A stretch of 64,000 bases of DNA from an uncultured Psychromonas sp. (GTDB taxonomy: Bacteria > Pseudomonadota > Gammaproteobacteria > Enterobacterales > Psychromonadaceae): NCBI RefSeq assembly GCF_947489755.1, contig NZ_CANLFB010000001.1, forward strand, positions 124,001-188,000. Direction: 5' to 3'. Below are positions 9,700-18,978 of this stretch, piece by piece (position 1 is the first letter of the stretch; the number at the start of each line of letters is the position of its first letter). The translations under genes and the position numbers were made by a program. A model generated the notes under the pieces. The model was not told where the DNA came from. It searched no databases and worked only from the letters and a program-made list of their open reading frames with translations.

Positions 9700-10089
9700 T
9701 TACGCAGAGTAATGTTTGTCGCCAAACATCAACTTATACATTAACCAAATAGCTAAAATAAGTGCGATAGTGATAGATATAAAATTTGAGCCTAGCTCTG
9801 GGTATAAAGCACTAGTGAAGGCTGAATAAGAAAATAATCCAATGAAAAATGCAGCCCATGCAGGTCTGATACTTCCTTCATTATTCGCTTCGTGAATGTA
9901 TAAACGGTAAAAGTGACTGATTGCAAAAAATAACGTGAAAAAGGGGAAAAGAGAAAAGGTCACTTGAGAAATGGTTAAAATAGAAAAACATGCATTTGTC
10001 GATAATCCTATTAAGAAAGCGTAAATTAACCATTTTACTGATATGTTGCTATCTTGCTGTACAGATGTGTTGCTGTCTTGCATTGTCAT
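9700..10089 (-). CDS. yijD: YijD-family inner-membrane protein
   Basis: This is a small 129-residue membrane protein with about four hydrophobic segments. The stretch [15 protein letters not shown] near residues 92-106 closely parallels the corresponding part of E. coli YijD (from memory). The gene neighbourhood agrees: in E. coli yijD sits beside sthA and fabR, and here it is divergent from sthA across a 209-bp gap. fabR itself is absent. The function of the family is unknown. The identification rests on recalled similarity plus synteny, so it is good but unverified. Confidence 0.75.
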   Translation of the reverse strand: MTMQDSNTSVQQDSNISVKWLIYAFLIGLSTNACFSILTISQVTFSLFPFFTLFFAISHFYRLYIHEANNEGSIRPAWAAFFIGLFSYSAFTSALYPELGSNFISITIALILAIWLMYKLMFGDKHYSA

Positions 10090-10242
10090 TACTCCTGTAG
10101 TTTGACTGTTTTAAAACTTAAAAATAACATGAACTAATACCTATTTCTTACATTTATAGTGTATGTGAGAAGTTAAAGATACTTAAACAATAACAATAGA
10201 CTATTTATAAAAGGTTTACCGCTAACTTTGTTGTAAGAATGT

Positions 10243-10270
10243 GTGACAAATGCTATCAAATTGTTAATAT
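10243..10270 (+). promoter_or_regulatory. Candidate sigma-70 promoter for sthA
   Basis: GTGACA (10243-10248) and TAATAT (10265-10270) lie 16 bases apart and about 29 bases ahead of the sthA start. This is a pattern match only. Confidence 0.35.
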
Positions 10271-10298
10271 AAGTTACTTTCCAACTTGAGGTCGTCTA

Positions 10299-11729
10299 AT
10301 GTCAACTCCAAAGAATCAAAAAACTGTTCCTGTAAATTACGATTATGATGTCATTGTTATTGGTACTGGCCCAGGCGGAGAAGGTTCGGCGATGAAGCTT
10401 GCAAAAGCAGGCAAACGTGTTGCAGTAGTTGAAAAGTATCGTGATATAGGCGGCGGTTGTACTCACTGGGGAACCATTCCTTCAAAAGCACTTCGCCATA
10501 GTGTTACACAGTTGATTGAACTGAAAAATAATGCATTATTTACAAATAATTACCCTCAAAAACAAGAGTTCACTTTTGCAGACGTACTTCGTCACACAGC
10601 ACAAGTAATCGGTAAACAAGTTAAAATGCGCAGTAGTTTTTATAACCGTAATAACTGCACTTTACATTTTGGTGAAGCATCTTTTGTTGATAATCACTCA
10701 GTAAAAATAAAAAATGCAGATGGTTCTGTAGAAGTTATCACGGCAAAAGATATTGTTATTGCAACGGGATCTCGCCCTTATCATCCTGATGATATCGATT
10801 TTAATTCAGCTAATGTTTACGACAGTGATACGATTTTATCGTTAGATTACCAACCACAGCATATTGTTATTTATGGTGCCGGTGTTATTGGTTGTGAATA
10901 TGCTTCAATTTTTAGAGGGTTAGGTGTTAAGACTGACTTAGTAAATACACGAGATCGATTATTATCATTTTTAGATGCAGAAATGTCAGATGCTTTATCT
11001 TACCATTTTAGAAATTCAGGCATGATTTTACGTCATGATGAAGAATATGAAAAAGTAGAGTCGTCGTCTGATGGTGTTGTGATCCATTTTAAGTCAGGCA
11101 AAAAAATGAAAGCGGATTGTTTGCTTTATGCCAACGGTCGAACAGGTAATACTGATTTATTGAATTTACAAACAGTAGGCTTGAAACCAGATAGCCGTGG
11201 TCAATTAGCGATTAATGAACATTACCAAACATCTGTTGATAATATTTATGCAGTAGGCGATGTTATTGGTTATCCGAGCCTTGCAAGTGCCGCGTATGAT
11301 CAAGGTCGAATTGCGGCAAACTTGATTATTACGGGTGAAGGTAAAAGAAAACTTATTAAAGATATTCCTACTGGTATTTATACTATTCCTGAGATTAGTT
11401 CGGTAGGTAAAACAGAACAAATGTTAACCCAACAACAAGTGCCTTATGAAGTAGGGCGTGCACAATTTAAAGATTTAGCCCGTTCACAAATTTTAGGATC
11501 AGATGTGGGTAGTTTGAAAATATTATTCCATCGTGAGACGAAAGAAATATTAGGCATTCATTGTTTTGGAGAGCGTGCCGCGGAGATTATTCATATCGGA
11601 CAAGCGATCATGGAGCAAGAAGGCCCAGGTAATACGATTGAATATTTTGCCAACACGACCTTTAACTATCCAACCATGGCCGAAGCATATCGAGTTGCTG
11701 CACTTAATGGTTTAAATCGTTTATTTTAA
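10299..11729 (+). CDS. sthA: Soluble pyridine nucleotide transhydrogenase
   Basis: This FAD flavoprotein transfers reducing equivalents from NADPH to NAD+ in the cytoplasm and balances the two pools. It is 476 residues, about ten longer than E. coli SthA because of a short N-terminal tail. The FAD-binding GTGPGGEG is at 22-29. The [16 protein letters not shown] segment (about 51-66) keeps a single cysteine (Cys54). The redox disulfide of related lipoamide dehydrogenases is absent, which is diagnostic of SthA. A second dinucleotide fold ([10 protein letters not shown]) binds NAD(P)H. yijD is divergent upstream. A MITE-like repeat starts three bases after the stop codon. Confidence 0.95.
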   Translation: MSTPKNQKTVPVNYDYDVIVIGTGPGGEGSAMKLAKAGKRVAVVEKYRDIGGGCTHWGTIPSKALRHSVTQLIELKNNALFTNNYPQKQEFTFADVLRHTAQVIGKQVKMRSSFYNRNNCTLHFGEASFVDNHSVKIKNADGSVEVITAKDIVIATGSRPYHPDDIDFNSANVYDSDTILSLDYQPQHIVIYGAGVIGCEYASIFRGLGVKTDLVNTRDRLLSFLDAEMSDALSYHFRNSGMILRHDEEYEKVESSSDGVVIHFKSGKKMKADCLLYANGRTGNTDLLNLQTVGLKPDSRGQLAINEHYQTSVDNIYAVGDVIGYPSLASAAYDQGRIAANLIITGEGKRKLIKDIPTGIYTIPEISSVGKTEQMLTQQQVPYEVGRAQFKDLARSQILGSDVGSLKILFHRETKEILGIHCFGERAAEIIHIGQAIMEQEGPGNTIEYFANTTFNYPTMAEAYRVAALNGLNRLF

Positions 11730-11731
11730 TA

Positions 11732-11954
11732 ATACCGATGACGTTAAATAATAGATCTAAATTTTGCGTAGGAAAAAGGGGTTAGTTTAAGGCGTAAATT
11801 AAGGTCTTTCGACGATTAACTTCGTTAATCGTCTGTCGGGGAATTAACTAGAAAATGTTAATTCATGAGACGTTGTTCGTTTTATGAAATTTACAACGAA
11901 GAAATAAGTTATTTTAACAAATAAAATAGATCAGTTAATTAGTGTGATTGGTAT
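11732..11954. mobile_element. MITE-like terminal-inverted-repeat element, about 223 bp
   Basis: The ends are inverted repeats. The left end (from 11732, ATACCGATGACGTTAAATAA) matches the complement of the right end (to 11954) at 21 of 28 positions, including a shared GATCTA. There is no coding frame. The interior is strongly structured: a 10-bp perfect hairpin at 11811-11833 (GACGATTAAC / GTTAATCGTC), GAATTAAC / GTTAATTC at 11841-11864, and CGTTGT / ACAACG at about 11872-11899. It begins right after the sthA stop. No full second copy was seen in the window. Its RNA could fold stably and act as the 3' end of sthA. Confidence 0.65.
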
Positions 11955-12017
11955 AAGCTAACTTGCAAAACAGTAGGCAACATACCAATACTGCCTACTG
12001 ATAATATGAAGCATATT

Positions 12018-12569
12018 TTATTGGTAGTTTTTCATTACCCATAATAAAGCGCTAATGCTACGCGCTTCTTGGAAGTCATCTCGATTTAGTAATTCATCTG
12101 CTTTGCTTAATGGCCATTTAATGACTTCTAATGGTTCTGGTTCGTCACCTATTAAGCTTTCAGGATATAAATCATGGGCCATAAAAAGCGTCATTTCACT
12201 GCTAAAGTAACTTGGTGCCATTACCACTTTTTTTAGTTCAGTAAGCTCTTTTGCACCAAAGCCAACCTCTTCTTTTAATTCACGATTAGCCGCTTCTACA
12301 GGCGTTTCACCAGGATCAATTAACCCTTTTGGAAAGCCTAATTCGTAACTGTGTGTCCCTGCTGCGTATTCTCGTATCAATAAAATCGTTTCTTTGTCAT
12401 AAAAAGGAACGATAAGTACAGCTCCTTGATTGCCACCTTGCATACGTTCAAATTCACGTTGTTCACCATTACTAAACTTCAGTTGTAATGTTTCAATTTT
12501 GAAAAATCGACTACAAGCCGCCACACTTTTATTTAAAATTTCGGGTAAGGTTTGTGAAGAACTACTCAT
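12018..12569 (-). CDS. nudE: ADP compounds hydrolase NudE (Nudix)
   Basis: This Nudix hydrolase cleaves ADP-ribose, NADH and diadenosine polyphosphates to nucleotides. The 183-residue protein is close to E. coli NudE in length and in the GREYAxGT-like and APSYFSS regions. The Nudix box is complete: Gly82, Glu88, Arg96, Glu97, Glu100, Glu101 and Gly103. It is divergent from yrfG across 264 bp, with mrcA just beyond. The same trio is found together in E. coli, there with igaA (yrfF) between nudE and yrfG, which is missing here. Confidence 0.93.
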   Translation of the reverse strand: MSSSSQTLPEILNKSVAACSRFFKIETLQLKFSNGEQREFERMQGGNQGAVLIVPFYDKETILLIREYAAGTHSYELGFPKGLIDPGETPVEAANRELKEEVGFGAKELTELKKVVMAPSYFSSEMTLFMAHDLYPESLIGDEPEPLEVIKWPLSKADELLNRDDFQEARSISALLWVMKNYQ

Positions 12570-12833
12570 AGGTGCCTCATGACTTTATTAGTATATATAA
12601 AGGTTATCTTACAATGCTTATTGTCTCTACGATACTGTATTATATTAATCCAAATGGATATCTGAGTCATCGTGAGTATTAAGAACACTTATTTTTAAGG
12701 AGTAGTGCTGTCAAGTGAGCCGGCTTTACACCGATTTAATGGGCGTAGTTAGGTGAGTTTTGAATACTTTAAAGCTGTTTGAAATGATTTATTTACTGCC
12801 CATTATTCAATTTTAACTCTTTTTAGGTGAATT

Positions 12834-13499
12834 ATGTTAATAGAAAAAGATATCGATTTAGTACTGTTAGATATGGATGGAACCTTATTAGATCTACATT
12901 ATGACTCTCATTTTTGGATAGAATTGGTTCCAGAACACTATGCAATTATTCATGGAGTTTCTCTTGAGCGAGCCATTGAAGTTGTATTTGAAGAATGTAA
13001 AAAAGTATCTGGAACGTTATCTTGGTATTGTTATGATTATTGGACAAAAACCTTAGGTTTAGATATCCATCAATTACAACATCAATGTAAAGATAAAATT
13101 CAGTGGCGAGAAGATACGGTATGGTTTTTAAAGACATTAAAAGAGCTTAATAAGAAAATTGTTATTTTAACAAACGCCCATCCTAGTGGTATTAAACTAA
13201 AAGATCAGCAAACCCAATTGTTATCACATGTAGACTTAGTTATTTCTAGTCATGATATTGGTCATGCTAAAGAGAGTAGCGACTTTTGGTCTGCAGTAAA
13301 AAAACAGTTAAATACTGATTTTTCAAGATCAATTTTTATTGATGATAGTGAAAAAATATTACTATCCGCTCAATCTGCTGGTGTTGAATATGTCGTTGGT
13401 ATCAATAAGCCTGATAGTAAAAAGCCTGCACAATTAATGCAGGACTTTTCATCTATTTGTCAATTTAATGAGTTTTTTAGTGTGGATATTGTTAGTTAA
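12834..13499 (+). CDS. yrfG: GMP/IMP 5'-nucleotidase, HAD family
   Basis: This 221-residue HAD-superfamily phosphatase corresponds to E. coli YrfG (222 residues), which dephosphorylates purine 5'-nucleotides. Motif I is DMDGT with Asp13 and Asp15. Motif II is in ILTNAHPS (Thr-Asn-Ala-His) near residue 120. The late acidic motif FIDDSE is near 168. The WYCYDYW segment near 64-70 is typical of this branch. The gene overlaps the end of convergent mrcA by four bases. TTTTTAGGTGAATT precedes the ATG and gives a moderate ribosome site. Confidence 0.9.
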   Translation: MLIEKDIDLVLLDMDGTLLDLHYDSHFWIELVPEHYAIIHGVSLERAIEVVFEECKKVSGTLSWYCYDYWTKTLGLDIHQLQHQCKDKIQWREDTVWFLKTLKELNKKIVILTNAHPSGIKLKDQQTQLLSHVDLVISSHDIGHAKESSDFWSAVKKQLNTDFSRSIFIDDSEKILLSAQSAGVEYVVGINKPDSKKPAQLMQDFSSICQFNEFFSVDIVS

Positions 13500-16069
13500 A
13501 ACAATTCGTCACCAAAAATAGAGCCGCCTTCTTGCGAATCCGACCCACTGAACATTGGCTCTGGCACATAGTTAGTCGGTATCGTACCGGCTCTGAAGAA
13601 CTCAAATCGTGTTGTTTCATCTCGTGCTGTGGTTAATAAGCCGGTTGCAGCATCAATACGCACACTAGAAATTGAGCGTGGACGAGCAGGCTTATAAACG
13701 GGTTGGTCAGCCATGGTTTTATTCATGAAGTAATTCCAAGCTGGTAATGCTGTTCGGGCACCAAATTCACCGCCAGCTACTTGGTTTTTACCTAAATTAT
13801 TATTGTAAGTTGCACGACCGAGTTCTCGACTAAAATCATCAAAGCCAACCCATGAAGTCGCGACCATATTACCTACAAAACCTGAGAACCAAGCATCTTT
13901 AGAATCATTCGTCGTACCTGTTTTTCCGCCCATATCTTGTCGACCGATAGCGCGAGCTGCTCTCCAACCTGTTCCGTTCCAATTGGTTTTGTTTTTTCGA
14001 TTTCCGCCACCCCAAACCGCTGTTCGCAGAAGCTCTCGCGTTAAAAACGCTGTTTCTGGAGATATTGCTGACGGTGCGATTTGCGCTTTATCAATAGGTG
14101 AAATAGCACAAACTTCAGCTTTACCGTCAATGATGGTGGTGGTTGCTAATGGGTCAGTTTCTGCTTCTTGTTGTTTATAAGTACTAACACATTCAGGACA
14201 CGCAATTTTAGGTTCTGCTTGATACAGTACCGTGCCATAAGCATCCTCAATGCGTTCAATAATGTAAGGTTCTACTTTATATCCGCCATTTGCAAGAATG
14301 GCATAGCCTGTTGCTAATTCAATAGGCGTCATTGATGCAGAACCCAATGCAAGAGAGTTACTTCTTGGCATATCATCTTCATTAAAACCAAATTTAACGA
14401 GCTGGTCTATGACTTTAGTAAGCCCTATGTCTTCTACTAAACGCACAGAAACGACATTTTTAGACTGACCTAATGCCTGACGTAAACGAATTGGGCCAGC
14501 GTATACTGCTGGCGAGTTTTTAGGTCGCCAAGCTTCATCGCCACTCCATTGACTAATCGGTGTATCACTGACTAAAGTTGCCAGTGTATAGCCGTTATCA
14601 AGTGCGGCAGAATAAATAAAAGGTTTTATATTAGAGCCAACTTGACGCTTTGCTTGAGTGGCTCGATTAAATTTACTTTGTGCAAAATTAAAACCACCAA
14701 CCATTGATGTAATCGCACCATCCTGTGGATTTAAAGATATAAACGCGGCACTTACTGCTGGGTATTGAGATAATTGCAATTGTTTGTTGGTAGTCGATTT
14801 TTCTTTATCTTCTACTTCTATTTCTCGAATCCAAATTTGCTCTCCTACTTTCACAATATTTTTTGCTTCTTTAGGTGGGTATCCCTGCCTTGAATCTGTT
14901 TTAAAAGGACGAGCCCAGCTCAAACCATCCCAGTCGATAGTTGATTTTTTCTGTTGCTGACCTTTAATGATGACATCAATGCTTTTTTTATTAACGGCAA
15001 CCACTACAGCAGCATGTAAATCTGCAATATCTTTTTCTTTTGATAACGTTTTAGCTATTTTCTCTGTTGTCCATGGTGTTTCACTTTCTTCCCACAGTAC
15101 TTTGCTAGCACCACGGTAGCCATGTCGCATATCGTAATTATAAAGATTTTCAATAACCGCTTGATTTGCCGCTTCTTGGGTTTTTTTTGTAATGGTGGTG
15201 TAAACGTTGAAGCCTTCGTTATAACTTCTATCTTCACCGTATAGTTCGATTAATTTATTACGTGCTATCTCTGCTACGTAATGTGCGGACAGCGTTATTT
15301 CAGCACCGTGGTAATTACTTATGACGACTTCATCGCGCGCATCTTGATACTCTTTATCAGTAATATAACCTTCGTCTAACATTCGTACTAATACAATATT
15401 ACGACGTTCTGTTGCATTTTCTACAGAGTAAATAGGGTTTAGGCGTGATGGGGCTTTTGGAAGCCCGGCTAACACCGCCATTTCTGATAATGTGAGGTCT
15501 GAAACTGCTTTACCAAAATAAACTTGTGCTGCTGCACCAACACCATAAGAACGATGCCCCAGTGAAATTTTATTAAGATAAAGCATTAATATTTCATCTT
15601 TCGTTAAAATTTGCTCAATCTGAATTGCAATGAAAATTTCTCGTACTTTACGAAGCATTGTTTTTTCATTGGTTAAAAAGAAATTTCTAGCGACCTGCTG
15701 TGTGATTGTACTTGCGCCTTGTTTAGCACTACCAGACATTATGTAAACACTGGCTGCACGAAGTATACCAATAGGGTCCATGCCAACATGCTGATAAAAT
15801 CGGCTATCTTCTGTTGCAATAAATGCATTAGCTAATTGGTCTGGTATATCTTCGCGTACCAATGGAATACGTCTTTTTTCACCAAATTGTGAAATTAGCT
15901 CACCATCTTTGCTTAATACTTTCATTGGAACTTGTAACGGTATATCTTGAATACTAGTTACATCAGGCAAGTCAGATTTTAGCTGATAATAAATTACTGC
16001 TACTGTTGCTACACCTAATAATAAAAAAATAATAGCTACTATAAAAAGTCGCTTGATCCATTTCATCAT
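13496..16069 (-). CDS. mrcA: Penicillin-binding protein 1A (bifunctional murein synthase)
   Basis: This class A PBP polymerises and crosslinks peptidoglycan at the outer face of the inner membrane. The 857-residue protein has an N-terminal membrane anchor (about 8-28). The glycosyltransferase domain has Glu87 in EDSRFYQH and the QGASTITQQ motif. An OB-like insert follows. The transpeptidase domain has the nucleophile Ser479 (SNIK), an SKN box and KTGTT at 716-720. It is divergent from pilM, the arrangement found in Vibrio and Pseudomonas (ponA-pilMNOPQ). Its tail overlaps yrfG by four bases. A bidirectional promoter region lies at 16070-16261. Confidence 0.95.
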   Translation of the reverse strand: MMKWIKRLFIVAIIFLLLGVATVAVIYYQLKSDLPDVTSIQDIPLQVPMKVLSKDGELISQFGEKRRIPLVREDIPDQLANAFIATEDSRFYQHVGMDPIGILRAASVYIMSGSAKQGASTITQQVARNFFLTNEKTMLRKVREIFIAIQIEQILTKDEILMLYLNKISLGHRSYGVGAAAQVYFGKAVSDLTLSEMAVLAGLPKAPSRLNPIYSVENATERRNIVLVRMLDEGYITDKEYQDARDEVVISNYHGAEITLSAHYVAEIARNKLIELYGEDRSYNEGFNVYTTITKKTQEAANQAVIENLYNYDMRHGYRGASKVLWEESETPWTTEKIAKTLSKEKDIADLHAAVVVAVNKKSIDVIIKGQQQKKSTIDWDGLSWARPFKTDSRQGYPPKEAKNIVKVGEQIWIREIEVEDKEKSTTNKQLQLSQYPAVSAAFISLNPQDGAITSMVGGFNFAQSKFNRATQAKRQVGSNIKPFIYSAALDNGYTLATLVSDTPISQWSGDEAWRPKNSPAVYAGPIRLRQALGQSKNVVSVRLVEDIGLTKVIDQLVKFGFNEDDMPRSNSLALGSASMTPIELATGYAILANGGYKVEPYIIERIEDAYGTVLYQAEPKIACPECVSTYKQQEAETDPLATTTIIDGKAEVCAISPIDKAQIAPSAISPETAFLTRELLRTAVWGGGNRKNKTNWNGTGWRAARAIGRQDMGGKTGTTNDSKDAWFSGFVGNMVATSWVGFDDFSRELGRATYNNNLGKNQVAGGEFGARTALPAWNYFMNKTMADQPVYKPARPRSISSVRIDAATGLLTTARDETTRFEFFRAGTIPTNYVPEPMFSGSDSQEGGSIFGDELF

Positions 16070-16188
16070 ATTTAAATAATTCCATTGATAGAGTGACTAA
16101 GTCACTTTTATGTTCGATATATTGAGTCTGTAGTATATAGTTATAAATCATGAGTTAAAGAGTGAACTGTGACTTATCAGCTTGGAAA

Positions 16189-16218
16189 TTGTCGAATTTA
16201 AACTTATTATTGTATATT
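16189..16218 (+). promoter_or_regulatory. Candidate promoter for pilMNOPQ
   Basis: TTGTCG (16189-16194) and TATATT (16213-16218) lie 18 bases apart and about 44 bases before the pilM start. This is a pattern match only. Confidence 0.35.
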
Positions 16219-16261
16219 AATTTAAAAAAAACTTATTAACGCTTAATGCAGCAAGGAAATT

Positions 16262-17320
16262 ATGTTTTTTGGATTTAAAAAATTAGGTTCGAGTGGTGTT
16301 ATTGGTATTGATTTTGGTTCGAATTCAATCAAAGCAATTGCAATCTCAAAAGGACAAGGAGCATACCACGTTGATGGTATTGCAGAAGCCCCTTTAGCAA
16401 AAGGGCTTATTGTCGACAATCGATTTGAAGATATTGATAAAATCACTGCGATTATAAAACAAATACGTAAAAGTTTCCCTTCAAATTATAAAAATGTCGC
16501 TATCGCTGTCACCGGTTCTGATGTCATTACAAAAGTAATGACAATGAACGCTTCTCTTGGTGAGTTAGATTTAGAATCGCGCGTCGAAATTGAAGCTGAA
16601 AATAGTATTCCTTTTCCATTAGATGAAATTTTTATTGATTTCGAAATAATGGGGCCCAATAGTAATGACCCGTCATTAAATGACATTCTTGTGAGCGCAG
16701 CGCGGAAAGAACGTGTCTTATCTCAAGCTCAGTGTGTCGATGAAAGTGGCTTAAAGACAACTATCGTGGATATTGCTAGTCATGCATTGGCTCGTTCTGC
16801 AGAGCTTGTTATTAGCTCTGATGATTACGATAAAGGCATTGCTATTGTCGATATTGGCGCTTCTCAAATGATGCTCAATATTCTGCATCAAGGTAACGTT
16901 ATTTTTACTCGAAGCAAGAGTCATGGTGGTGCTGTATGCAGCCAAATGATTGCTGAGCGTTACGGTTTACCAGCACCGGAAGCAGAAAGAGTAAAAGTTG
17001 AGAATGATTTACCTATTGATTGCGATGTCGATGTTATTACGCCATTTGTTAATATGACTATTAATCATTTACGTTTTGACTTACGCATGTTTACTAATGC
17101 CCCTAACAAAGTTGATATCAGTAAGCTGATATTAACGGGTGGAGGAGTCTTAATGGATGAGTTAGCGAAGCAATTACAAGAAGAGTTAGATGTACAAGTT
17201 GAGGTTGCCAATCCTTCTCTAAGTCTGGAATGTAAAAATGAAGTAGACAAAAAATTATTAAAACAATCTGGGCCTAAATATATGATGGCATTAGGTTTGG
17301 CATTGAGGAGTTTTTCGTAA
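16262..17320 (+). CDS. pilM: Type IV pilus assembly protein PilM
   Basis: PilM is an actin-like cytoplasmic ATPase-fold protein that binds the N-terminus of PilN and links the pilus alignment complex to the cytoplasmic motors. The 352-residue protein opens with the phosphate-1 motif GIDFGSNSIKA near 18-28. A second nucleotide motif, VDIGASQM, is near 196, and the adenosine motif LTGGG is near 289-293. AAGGAA precedes the ATG at 16262. It is the first gene of pilMNOPQ and overlaps pilN by one base (TAATG). mrcA is divergent, matching the conserved ponA-pilM arrangement. Confidence 0.93.
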   Translation: MFFGFKKLGSSGVIGIDFGSNSIKAIAISKGQGAYHVDGIAEAPLAKGLIVDNRFEDIDKITAIIKQIRKSFPSNYKNVAIAVTGSDVITKVMTMNASLGELDLESRVEIEAENSIPFPLDEIFIDFEIMGPNSNDPSLNDILVSAARKERVLSQAQCVDESGLKTTIVDIASHALARSAELVISSDDYDKGIAIVDIGASQMMLNILHQGNVIFTRSKSHGGAVCSQMIAERYGLPAPEAERVKVENDLPIDCDVDVITPFVNMTINHLRFDLRMFTNAPNKVDISKLILTGGGVLMDELAKQLQEELDVQVEVANPSLSLECKNEVDKKLLKQSGPKYMMALGLALRSFS

Positions 17321-17871
17321 TGTCGAATATTAACTTATTACCTTGGCGTGAAAATCATAAAAAGAAGAAAAAAATTGCTTTCTTTATTTTGTTAGGCTGT
17401 AGTTGCTTAGTTGCATTAGGTTTTTCTTTTGCAGGAAAAATGTATGTGGATTCTTTGATTAGCGCACAAAATGAACGAAATGAGTTTTTACAGACTAGAA
17501 CTATCATTTTAGACCGACGCATTGCAGAAATAAAAAATATTAAAAAAGAAAAAGCTGAACTAGTACGCCGAATAAACCTTATTCAGGAATTGGAATTACA
17601 GCGTAATATTATCACTCGTTTTTTCAATACATTACCAGTTGTAACACCTCCAGGTGTTTATGTTAATTCAATTAACTTTAATAATGACAAAGTGAGTGTT
17701 AAAGGTTTATCCGATTCGACAGGACAAGTTAGTAACATGGTCAGAAATGTTGATGGCTCTGGTTGGTTAGGCGATGCTTCATTACCTTCTATCGTTAGCG
17801 GTCCAACAAAACCAATCAAGTTATATAATTTCTCTATGAACTTTATTGTTCTTCCTGAAGATAGGAAATAG
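17320..17871 (+). CDS. pilN: Type IV pilus assembly protein PilN
   Basis: PilN is a bitopic inner-membrane protein of 183 residues. The short cytoplasmic tail begins with the conserved NINLLPWRE (3-11) that docks into PilM. A Lys-rich stretch and one membrane helix follow (about 19-40). A periplasmic coiled coil (about 42-95) leads to a small ferredoxin-like fold. It pairs with PilO to form the alignment subcomplex. The gene is translationally coupled to pilM by one overlapping base, and pilO follows after two bases. Confidence 0.92.
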   Translation: MSNINLLPWRENHKKKKKIAFFILLGCSCLVALGFSFAGKMYVDSLISAQNERNEFLQTRTIILDRRIAEIKNIKKEKAELVRRINLIQELELQRNIITRFFNTLPVVTPPGVYVNSINFNNDKVSVKGLSDSTGQVSNMVRNVDGSGWLGDASLPSIVSGPTKPIKLYNFSMNFIVLPEDRK

Positions 17872-17873
17872 TC

Positions 17874-18443
17874 ATGCATATTAATGATATGGATCTAGAA
17901 AATATAGGTAGCTGGCCGAAACTTCATAAGTCTATTGTGGTGATAATCACGTGCTGTCTTTTGATTGGTGGTTTCTACTATTACATTATTGAAGATCAAC
18001 TTAAGCAATTAGATAAAGTAGAAGCACAAGAATTAACCCTCAAAAATGAATTTAAAGTAAAAGCTGCATTGTCTTCAAATCTTGAAGCTTATCGCGAACA
18101 AATGACTGAAATTGCAGTAATATTAGATGGTTTAGTGAATAAATTACCAAGTAAAAAAGAACTCGCTAGCTTGTTAGATGATGTTGGTTTTATTGGTGCT
18201 AATAATGGTTTGCAGTTTAAAAGTCTTAATTGGGGTGTAAAAAAACAATTAGAACTTGCTGAAGAAGTCCCTATTAGTATTAAAGTCATTGGTACCTATG
18301 AGCAACTAGGCAAGTTCTCTGCTGATATTGCCGCTTTACCTCGTATTGTTATATTAGATAATTTGCGTTTAAAGCATAACGATGAAAATACGTTAATGTT
18401 AGACATTGTTGCTAAAACATATCGTTATAAAGGGAAAAAATAA
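17874..18443 (+). CDS. pilO: Type IV pilus assembly protein PilO
   Basis: This 189-residue inner-membrane protein has a short cytoplasmic segment (DLENIGSWP near 7-15, typical of PilO), one membrane helix (about 21-38), a coiled-coil segment (about 42-80) and a periplasmic ferredoxin-like domain. It heterodimerises with PilN and contacts the lipoprotein PilP. It overlaps pilP by one base (TAATG). Sequence conservation in this family is low, so operon position is a main part of the evidence. Confidence 0.9.
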   Translation: MHINDMDLENIGSWPKLHKSIVVIITCCLLIGGFYYYIIEDQLKQLDKVEAQELTLKNEFKVKAALSSNLEAYREQMTEIAVILDGLVNKLPSKKELASLLDDVGFIGANNGLQFKSLNWGVKKQLELAEEVPISIKVIGTYEQLGKFSADIAALPRIVILDNLRLKHNDENTLMLDIVAKTYRYKGKK

Positions 18444-18961
18444 TGAAGCAATTATTGCCTTTATCATTGGTGTTTTTATTATTTTCTTGTGCGGAAGCAA
18501 ACCTTGATGATTTACATGTATTTGTTGATGATACTGAATCTAAAGTTTATCCTGTAAAAAATGAAGTACCTACACTGAAAAAAATTGATACCCTTAACTT
18601 TACTCAAGAAGGTGAAAGAAATCCTTTTTCACAACCACAACTTGAAGTTATTACTCAAGTAAAGGATATTCCTAAAAGTTGTCCACAGCCTAATTTTGAG
18701 CGAAAAAAGCAAGCGCTGGAATTGTACTCGCTCGGGTTAATGCAAATGAAAGGAACGCTATTGATTGACGGTGAACTATGGGCGCTTGTCCAAGTTTCTG
18801 GTAGTGAAGTCCATAAAGTGAGACCAGGTAATTACCTTGGTTTAAATTATGGGAAAGTACTAAAAATAAATAAAGATAAAATAGATTTATTAGAGTTAGC
18901 ACCAGATAGAAATGGTTGTTGGGTAGAGCGTGTTACTCAAATGACATTAGTATCGGAATAA
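18443..18961 (+). CDS. pilP: Type IV pilus assembly lipoprotein PilP
   Basis: PilP is an inner-membrane lipoprotein of 172 residues that bridges PilN/PilO to the secretin PilQ. The signal sequence ends in a lipobox (LFSC, Cys16). An extended, Pro-containing linker (about 40-75) follows. The C-terminal beta domain contains the typical GTL...WALV...VH.V..G.YLG pattern (about 109-138). It lies in order between pilO and pilQ. The ORF frame of pilQ runs back into the pilP end, but the true pilQ start is probably after the pilP stop. Confidence 0.92.
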   Translation: MKQLLPLSLVFLLFSCAEANLDDLHVFVDDTESKVYPVKNEVPTLKKIDTLNFTQEGERNPFSQPQLEVITQVKDIPKSCPQPNFERKKQALELYSLGLMQMKGTLLIDGELWALVQVSGSEVHKVRPGNYLGLNYGKVLKINKDKIDLLELAPDRNGCWVERVTQMTLVSE

Positions 18962-18978
18962 AGTTAATCAGGGATGAA

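Noticed and set aside
12697-12752. A short leader-peptide-like frame after an AAGGAG sequence upstream of yrfG
   Set aside because: The GTG lies only two bases from AAGGAG, too close for initiation. The 15-codon frame has no regulatory codon pattern and no attenuator hairpin follows.
18916-18978. Longer pilQ start overlapping pilP
   Set aside because: It would place 21 charged residues before the signal peptide and has no ribosome site, while AGGGA precedes the ATG at 18979.
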